Part shown: positions 58,301-64,000 of the stretch, one piece after another | Numbering within the stretch: position 1 is the stretch's first letter | How the letters are laid out: each line of letters opens with the position of its first letter | NCBI GenBank assembly: GCA_950022655.1 | Contig: OX465588.1 | Coordinates: 26,273,525 to 26,337,524, forward strand | Length of the DNA stretch: 64,000 nt | Source of the DNA: Alentia gelatinosa | Taxonomy: Eukaryota; Annelida; Polychaeta; Phyllodocida; Polynoidae | Direction: 5' to 3' | The notes under the pieces: model-generated | What the model saw: only the letters and a program-made list of their open reading frames with translations | What the model was told of the DNA's origin: nothing | The model's database searches: none | Made by a program: the position numbers and the translations under genes

Positions 58301-61300
58301 TCTGTGAGAATTCCAGGCTTTTCCAGGCCTGGAAAACTCAAAACCATAATTCCAGGCTTTTCCAGGTTTTCCAGGCTCTGTACGCAGCCTGATAGCCACT
58401 ACGTGCGATGTTATATTACTTATGTTCGCTCAAATAGAAGATCTCTGCTGTTATATTTAATGAACTATAATTAGAGGAAAGATTCAGTTTCCGCAAACCT
58501 AACAATTATACAGTTTGACAAGTATCCAAAAAAGACACAAATTCATATTCTCACGGTTATATGTGATCGTGACATTTTTGCACTTAAATGGACGATAGGA
58601 AAGGGTTTTATACTTTTCATTTGATATTTTGCCCAAACTGAAAGTGGGAAACAAACATTACGGCTCAAAGTATCGTGGTGTCATTCGAATGCCTTCACAT
58701 ACTGTGGGATCTCACAGAGGACGGCATTATTATTTGTTCTCCACTTTGAGTATTCTTATCTCTCTTTTATGACATACCTGCTTAGCATGTCCTATGTGGT
58801 GGTATAACACTTTAAGTGTCAATCTTGTTGGGTTTTTTTTGTTCAATGTACAGATCGAGATCAAGCCTCGTCCGATAAAGTAAAATTAATTTCCATTGAT
58901 GTGCAGTCAAACAATCAGTACTCTCGTTAAGTGTGGAAAAGACGATAAAATAACCATGAACGATGGGTCTAGCACACACTATAACACTCAGTAAAAGACT
59001 GATGAATGTAATCTGTGGGCAGGTGACTGACCTGTTGGATGAGGAGTCGACACTCCGACAACTCCTTCTCGCGATCCTCCATCTTCTTCTGGGTGTCCGT
59101 TTGGAATGTCTCCAAATTCTGGCAACGCCCGACAAGAGTCTTCACCTCCGACTTCATCTTGGAGATGTAGAGTCGGGCCACGGTGAACTCCTCCTCCACC
59201 TTCTCCGAGCCACCGATTGAAGGCTGTCAACGTACGTTAACACATATTGAAAAGTATTCAAACAAGTAAGATGATATATACCCTAGTGGATACTCCAGTA
59301 TAAATAAAAACACTAAAAAAAAAGAAATTAAAAGAATATAAAAAAAGTGTACAGAATGAAGGCTGCCATCGTATTTTTTTAACTATTAGGCGGCTGTCAC
59401 ATGCTTTTATTTTTTTGTAATTTCTTTATTGGTTCAATAAAAGTTTGACAATGATATGGTTTACTTTGTGAATAAACTGGTTTCCAATAAAGGAACAGCC
59501 GTCAGCCACTCAGCTGGTGTTCTTCGGATGACTATTAAAGTGTACCGAGTGAAGGTTCCCATCGTATGTGAAGATTACATGAATGAACTGATAGAAGGCT
59601 GCCATGACATGTGAGGAATAAAATGTTTTGATCTAACAGAAGGCTGCCACTCCATGTGAAGAACATTTGAATGAGCTTGATGTAGAATACCAATGGAGGT
59701 ATTTTACAGTAGTCATTATCGTGGTTATACTCGGCCTGTTCATGTATCTTATTAATTCAAACTTTTCCCCGGATATGCACAGGTTATAGGTTGTACATTT
59801 TCCCCCATAAAATCATTAATTTTTTGTTCATGTGTCTGGTTGAAAATGAACTTTAACAGGTAAGGCAGATGATGTTACTAATAGCCTTAATAAGAAGCAT
59901 CATAAAAGAAACTTCATGAAGACCAACCTTGAATTCGGAAGCATTTCCTCCAACGATGGTGCCAATGTCGCTTAGATCTTTGAGAAGGCTCATCATCATT
60001 TCCATGATGCGCTTCTTCTGGTGAAGGTTGTTATCCTTCAGCTGTGATCGCTCGGCCTCCATAGAATTCAGCATAGACTGGAATTGACATAGATAAAATG
60101 ATTGTTAAGTACCCGATGTACTTTCCAGTACTGATGGTGGATCGATGTTTCCAAGAGACTGGACACTATTGGACATTTATTAGTTTTAATAAGAAATTAT
60201 AAAGACTTGGCAAAAGCACGCCTCACTAGAGCCAATGCTACCTTAAAAAATTCCAGTTTCTATTAGACAAATGGGAGAGGTTAATAAATACGGTTTAACA
60301 TAAATGGGTGATGTGTATCTAAATATCACCCCCTTACATTCTATAATTGGTGTCTAGACAAAAAAGATATTCTAGATGAATTCTGAATCTTTTTATACAA
60401 TCTATGAAATGACGCATTTCCTCCCTGTTAAGTCACGACGACGTTGTAGATAACTTTTTATAACCTCCCCCCCCCCCCCCCCCCGCCGCCTTTTTCCACC
60501 GGCTTTCTCTGGAGGCATTTCTAGCCATGTCTTCAATAGGTTACGCTTTTTATACCCCAGAGGAGATGAGGTTCCTAAAACACTAATCAAAATCAAATAA
60601 CATGAGGACAAAAACAAAAAAAAACACGCACCAGTTTCTTGTTGAGGTCGTCATTGAGCGACTCGTTCTCGCGGTTCTTGATGTCCACCTCCTGCGACTT
60701 CTGGTCGTAGTTCATGGCCAGCTCCTCGAGGGCCTGCAGGACCTCCTTGACCTCGTCCTTGGCCGAGTCGTTCTCGGCCTGGATGCGGGCCATGTCCTGC
60801 TGCAGCACCTCGTAGTCGCGACGCGTGCCGGCGATCAGCTCCTCCTGCTCCAGCATCTGCTCGCGGAGCTTCTCCACCAGCTGGCACTGCTGGTTGATCT
60901 CGTCGTCCTTGTTGTCCAGCTGCTGGTAGAAGTTCTGCTTCTCCAGCTCCCAGCGCGTACGCTCGTCGTCGGTGACAACCGAGACGGGTCCGGTCACCAC
61001 CTGTGGAATGCTGGGCATTGAGCTGCTCGGGGTAAGAGATTCACTGGCCACCTCCTTCATGGTCAGCTGCTCGTCTGAGGCCACTTTCTCTCCTGTACAG
61101 GGAACACCATAATAAAACCTTTAATCAAATACATTTTTTTAAAACTATAAATCACTCGCATTTTCAAGGAAGTATTACACAGATGTGGGGTCGCCACGTC
61201 ATATGAAATTATATAAGATTTCTAGATTAGGACCATGTTTAAGGTTATCTGGAAGAAGTATGTGAGCATTCAGTTATTTTCAAGTTTATGCATTATGGAA

Positions 61301-62708
61301 GCAATGTAAATCCTATCAGACAAACGTGTTATGTGGATAAGATGAAGGTAAAAAGATCATATTTTTGAGGGTTTGTTTGTTTGTTTGTTTTGGTAGTTTA
61401 ACGTCCAATTTGTTCAATTAGACTTACCTTGGGTTTGATCGAATCTATGAGATGAATGTAGGAGAAATCCCACCCCTACACATTTACCAAGGTGAGACTT
61501 CTTTTACTTCCCACACCACATAGACATGGTATGAGAAGGATTGGCCTTTGATATAGCAGTAAATCTACCACTGCTGGGGGGTGAAGGAGAAAAGTGGCTG
61601 CAGTGGGATCTGAATCAACAAAGTCCCATGCTCCTTACCACTGAGCTATCTCCCTACCCACGCCGGTCGCTTTAGTTATGCTTGCGTGCAAGCATATCCG
61701 GTCTGCACCATGAGGAGGCGAGGCGACCAAGAGGGTGAACACATTGGTAATTTCTGTCCACCCCAGCAGACCTTTTTGAGGGTAGATTCAAAAGATCTTT
61801 AATCTTACATCACTGACATTTATATTAGTGTATGTGAGAAACAAACATTCAAAACCTAAATAGCTATATAGCTCAGGGATGTCTGTTGGGGTTATGAAAA
61901 AAGAGGGATTATTTTTTATGTGGAATTTACTGCCTCAGAGAAAACATGGAAAACACATCGTTATTAACCATGGAATGGGGCTGAGGTGTATGGGTAGGTT
62001 TAAAAAACTGTTTATTGATGTGAATGAGGCCCAATTATTCTCTTTGTTTCACACAAGAACAAATTTTCATAAACTGAACATGACAACTAGGATTTACTTA
62101 GAAAATAGGAAACCTGCCATTCCCGATAGCTTCCATCTGATCATCACATTATCATCTGACGAACATGCGAACAGTCGTATGATTTATTATGCTCCCTCTC
62201 CAATACAGAGGTTTTTTAAAGCTTACTCGATACAATAAGAGTAATTTCATTGTCAAATCGAAATGCCATCAACAATATGCTTAAAAGCGTAGGTGTGGGG
62301 TGTGGAGGAAGGGGGCTAGGTGAGGATTGATGTGATGAGTAATGCATGACTGAATGATCAACAATTTACAGTTCAAAGTGGGCGGAGAAGTACGCGCAGA
62401 CAGAACTCACCTGCTCGCCACCTGAGCAGCTCGGCTTCGTAGTTCTTGATAAGACCCTTCATACGTGTATTCTTCTCTTTCTCTTTTTCATAGCGGCGCT
62501 TCCACTCTTCGGCCGTCAGCTCCTCGTTGACAGACACGACATTCTTGATGGTCTTAGCGCGCTGACCAAAGAGCAGCGTGGTCTTAGTCTCAGCCTCATT
62601 GAATGAAGCTGGTGAGCAACAGATGACCATTGTGGTCCGGGCGTTGCCACCCAGACTCTCCTGCAGAATACGCGTGAGTTTGCTGTCACGGTATGGCACG
62701 TGGGTTTT
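51302..62708 (-). CDS. KIF5: Conventional kinesin heavy chain (kinesin-1/KIF5), 3' eleven coding exons; 5' end off the window
   Basis: Plus-end-directed microtubule motor carrying vesicles and organelles (family knowledge). Exons, minus strand: 62708-62411, 61092-60632, 60077-59928, 59223-59032, 57678-57520, 57024-56861, 56141-55979, 55343-55155, 53450-53314, 52310-52231, 51420-51302. They total 2112 nt, 703 residues plus TAA, and every phase agrees. Content in order: end of the motor ([25 protein letters not shown]), neck ([18 protein letters not shown]), stalk coiled coils ([18 protein letters not shown]), the cargo-region coil ([27 protein letters not shown]) and the autoinhibitory tail (AQIAKPIRAG). 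The remaining length matches animal KIF5 after this point of the motor, so only roughly the first 270 residues are missing, beyond base 64000. Vertebrates have KIF5A/B/C; an invertebrate is expected to have one gene, so the paralogue letter is left out. Confidence 0.95.
52102..52170. repeat. Foldback in the last kinesin intron
   Basis: GGCCTTTTGTCC...ATACGTC (52102-52126) pairs with 52146-52170, 25-bp arms with few mismatches and a 19-base GC-rich loop. Lies 61 bases from the donor of the exon at 52231. Confidence 0.7.
53911..54175 (+). repeat. Kinesin-locus repeat, copy 1
   Basis: Starts CAGGGACATCAGTTGGAGTC, then CATGTGGACTTTCCTGCC, then GGGGAGGTTCAAAACCACTG, and ends near AACTGACATCTCTG. 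Opposite in direction to the kinesin transcript. Confidence 0.65.
54739..55085 (+). repeat. Kinesin-locus repeat, copy 2
   Basis: CAGGGATGTCAGTTGGTGAC ... GTGGAATTTACTGCCTCAGA ... AACTGAAAATGAAA, a long T run at about 54957-54974, then GGATTTCCTTGAAAAATAGG and CTGCCATCTCTG. Ends about 70 bases from the kinesin exon at 55155. Confidence 0.75.
55706..55855. repeat. GATGCCT palindrome cluster in a kinesin intron
   Basis: ATACCTTGAGGCATCG at about 55710, ATACCTTGAGGCATCATTCG at about 55790 and GATGATGCCACAAGGCATCA at about 55818, the last followed by CGTCCTTAAATGGTTAA. Flank CTACATTCTCTGAAAATTTC at about 55631 matches the copy at 21.7 kb. Confidence 0.75.
56593..56850 (+). repeat. Kinesin-locus repeat, copy 3
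   Basis: CAGGGATGTCAGTTGGGGAC ... GTGGAATTTACTGCCTAAGA ... ACTGGAAATGAAAACAAGG and GGAAACCATCCCTGA. It reaches to within about 10 bases of the splice donor after exon 57024-56861. Confidence 0.7.
57147..57164. repeat. Poly-G tract in a kinesin intron
   Basis: About 18 G in a row, then AGAGTATTTTGGGGGG. Plus-strand G run, so C-rich in the kinesin pre-mRNA. Confidence 0.9.
57871..58392. repeat. TTCCAGGCTTTTCCAGG repeats
   Basis: Two clusters of CCAGG spaced by runs of T (57878-57930 and 58272-58380), with more than ten CCAGG units. Could be the subterminal repeats of a non-autonomous DNA transposon. Confidence 0.7.
59358..59690. repeat. GAAGGCTGCCA repeat units in a kinesin intron
   Basis: GAAGG(C/T)T(G/C)CCA at 59358, 59551, 59594 and 59639, the last three about 44 bases apart and each followed by a CATGTGAAGA-like stretch. 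Confidence 0.6.
60467..60484. repeat. Poly-C tract in a kinesin intron
   Basis: About 18 C in a row. It reads as a G run in the kinesin transcript, unlike the tract at 57147. Confidence 0.9.
61375..61660 (-). mobile_element. tRNA-derived SINE with (AAAC)n tail
   Basis: Minus strand: GAGATAGCTCAGTGGTAAGG (A-box-like), then GATTCAGATCCCAC (B-box-like), a body of about 200 bases, GGACGTTAAAC and an (AAAC)n tail. This fits a tRNA-SINE with an intact-looking 3' end, in the large kinesin intron between 61092 and 62411. Confidence 0.7.
61873..62125 (+). repeat. Kinesin-locus repeat, copy 4
   Basis: CAGGGATGTCTGTTGGGGTT ... GTGGAATTTACTGCCTCAGA ... CATAAACTGAACATGAC and GAAAATAGGAAACCTGCCAT. Most similar to copy 2. 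Confidence 0.75.
62411..62708 (-). other. Kinesin exon: end of motor domain, neck linker and neck
   Basis: Begins at an acceptor CTCACAG and reads [20 protein letters not shown], the microtubule-binding loop 12/helix 5 region. It goes on to [28 protein letters not shown] (end of the motor core), the neck-linker segment [19 protein letters not shown], and the first neck heptads up to ELLRWRAG. The donor GTGAGT leaves phase 1. This is the most 5' exon in the window. No further motor exon is visible between 62709 and 64000. Confidence 0.95.
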
Positions 62709-62789
62709 CTGTGAGGAGAAGAAAAATACACATAACATCGTCAAAATATCTTATTTAAGGCACAACTCTTAGTTTTATCTATCGATATA

Positions 62790-62978
62790 CAGTAAAACCC
62801 CGCTTACGGAACACCTCGCTGAAGGGAACACCCCGCTTAAGGGGACAGTTTTCTCGGAACAGTTTTCTCGGAACAGAAATCTTTATTTAGTTTATTTTAA
62901 CCCCACTTAATGGGACACCTCGCTTAAGGGGTCACTTTGCTCGGAACGGGGGGTCTCCCCTTAAGCGGGGTTTTACTG
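62790..62978. mobile_element. 189-bp pogo/Tigger-like MITE
   Basis: CAGTAAAACCCCGCTTA at the left end is inverted at the right (TAAGCGGGGTTTTACTG), flanked by TA on both sides. Inner repeats (GGAACACCTCGCT, CGCTTAAGGGG) recur. CAGT ends with TA duplication are typical of the pogo/Tigger part of the Tc1-mariner superfamily. Confidence 0.8.
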
Positions 62979-64000
62979 TATGTTATTTCTAGGGGAGACA
63001 TTCTCATGCTGTCGAAACACCATTCTTCACAATACGGGGGATGTCAGCTGGGATAAAAAAAGAGAAATATTTCCCATGGCAATTTTTACATGGGTCAGTG
63101 GAGAGGTTCAATGGGGGATTTGTTTGTTTGTTTGTGGTTTAACGTCTCAGGGGACCCTGAGGGTATATAGGGACCATATCAGTGGGTGGTCATGGGCTGT
63201 GACTGAATGGGGTATTTACTAGTTGATATGTTAATATCACAGAAGGAAAAATAATCTTTTTACCAGAAAATAAAAACATGAAATTCAATGGAAACATTAA
63301 AAACTAACATCCCGGTCACATAGCTTCATTCATATCCTAACACTGAAGAATATTGGAGATTAGACATGTTCTTTTAATATGCAAGGTGTTTTTATAAAAA
63401 ACATTGAAAGCTTGTCAAATATTCTTAAGGCCGTCTTTCTGGTATAGCTGATGTATCATTTTAACCTCAAAACCACTGTTGAAATATCTTCTCTCAAAGA
63501 TTATCTCTTTTCAGGTAAGAATATAGTATAAGGAAGTATTATCAGTGATACAACGACAAGAGATATATCTGAGAAGATATTTTCAGAATCCAGCATCCTC
63601 GAACACAATCACATTGTAAGTATATATGGAGCCTGTGACAGTTTCTCAGTTTGGCCTCATGTTTAGTATTAGTTCAAAAACACTATTTGGAAGTACATAT
63701 GGTCTGCCAATAAGAACTCTTCACCCAACAGAGCCATGTAACAACATTCTCGGTCAAGCCTTCGTTAATCTTATATACCCCGCGTTTATACTGGAACGTG
63801 TCGGAATGCTACCTTATTCACAGCTGGTCTTATTTGCAAAACAGTGGAAAGGCGTAGAATATCTTTGGAGATTTTCCTTTCTAGTTTTGTTCAAAGAAAT
63901 AAATCATTTAGCAGTTAATTTGTATTCGAGATATAACAATATTTTCTTAAAGCACTTAAGGCATGTAGTTCAAGTGAGCTAACTAGTGGGTGTATATACA
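62979..64000. other. Right edge: no exon recognised
   Basis: Expected to be an intron of the kinesin gene, since the preceding motor exons must lie further right. Contains kinesin-locus repeat copy 5. The 118-codon plus-strand frame at 63626-63982 has no family likeness that I can name. Confidence 0.5.
63036..63310 (+). repeat. Kinesin-locus repeat, copy 5
   Basis: GGGGGATGTCAGCTGGGATA ... GAGAGGTTCAATGGGGGA, interrupted by a (GTTT)n-AACGTCTC SINE-type tail at 63120-63150, then ends ACATGAAATTCAATGGAAAC. Confidence 0.55.

Noticed and set aside
60602..61021. 139-codon plus-strand frame, Leu/Val-rich
   Set aside because: Exact antisense shadow of the GC-rich kinesin stalk exon.
63626..63982. 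118-codon plus-strand open frame
   Set aside because: AT-rich, no recognisable domain, no splice or Kozak context, and it lies where a kinesin intron is expected.
62709..64000. Further kinesin motor exon
   Set aside because: No P-loop, switch I/II or other motor motif could be read on the minus strand here; the upstream motor exons must lie beyond the window.

Overview
The window is genomic DNA of a metazoan, not a prokaryote. Its genes are split by many GT-AG introns, background sequence is AT-rich, and the intergenic and intronic space is crowded with short inverted-repeat elements, tRNA-derived SINE remnants, simple repeats and a decayed LINE. Protein similarity to vertebrate and invertebrate P-glycoprotein and kinesin-1, together with the style of the small repeats, suggests a marine invertebrate, most likely a lophotrochozoan such as a mollusc. 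That taxon call is inference.

Layout. Bases 1-4855 hold no recognisable coding exon, only foldback repeats, a diverged tandem duplication and a CT microsatellite. Bases 4856-24796 (+ strand) carry a complete 31-exon ABCB-type full transporter (P-glycoprotein/MDR1-like). The exons were assembled by hand, keep frame throughout and give 1359 residues with two membrane halves and two intact ATP-binding domains. A short TIR element starts just after its stop. Bases 25150-30100 are repeat-bearing intergenic sequence that includes a 44-bp-arm foldback and a decayed non-LTR reverse transcriptase.

Bases 30188-37490 (- strand) appear to encode a previously unrecognised secreted protein. A small signal-peptide exon at 37412-37490 joins in phase to one very large exon at 30188-33555, predicting about 1148 residues with no domain I recognise. 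Bases 37500-51300 are intergenic or kinesin 3' flank, rich in TIR elements and poly-G arrays.

Bases 51302-62708 (- strand) are the last 11 coding exons of a conventional kinesin heavy chain (KIF5/kinesin-1): the end of the motor, the neck, the whole stalk and the IAK tail, 703 residues. The rest of the motor lies beyond the right edge. The three genes are not functionally linked in any visible way: a plasma-membrane efflux pump, a secreted low-complexity protein and a microtubule motor.

The most unusual signals are these: a dispersed family of hairpin-plus-tail elements whose arms differ between copies but stay self-complementary; the secreted-protein gene; five same-direction copies of one repeat spread through the kinesin introns and its motor-side flank; a 35-bp tandem duplication that copies the splice donor of transporter exon 20; and a kinesin stop codon that overlaps a good splice donor.
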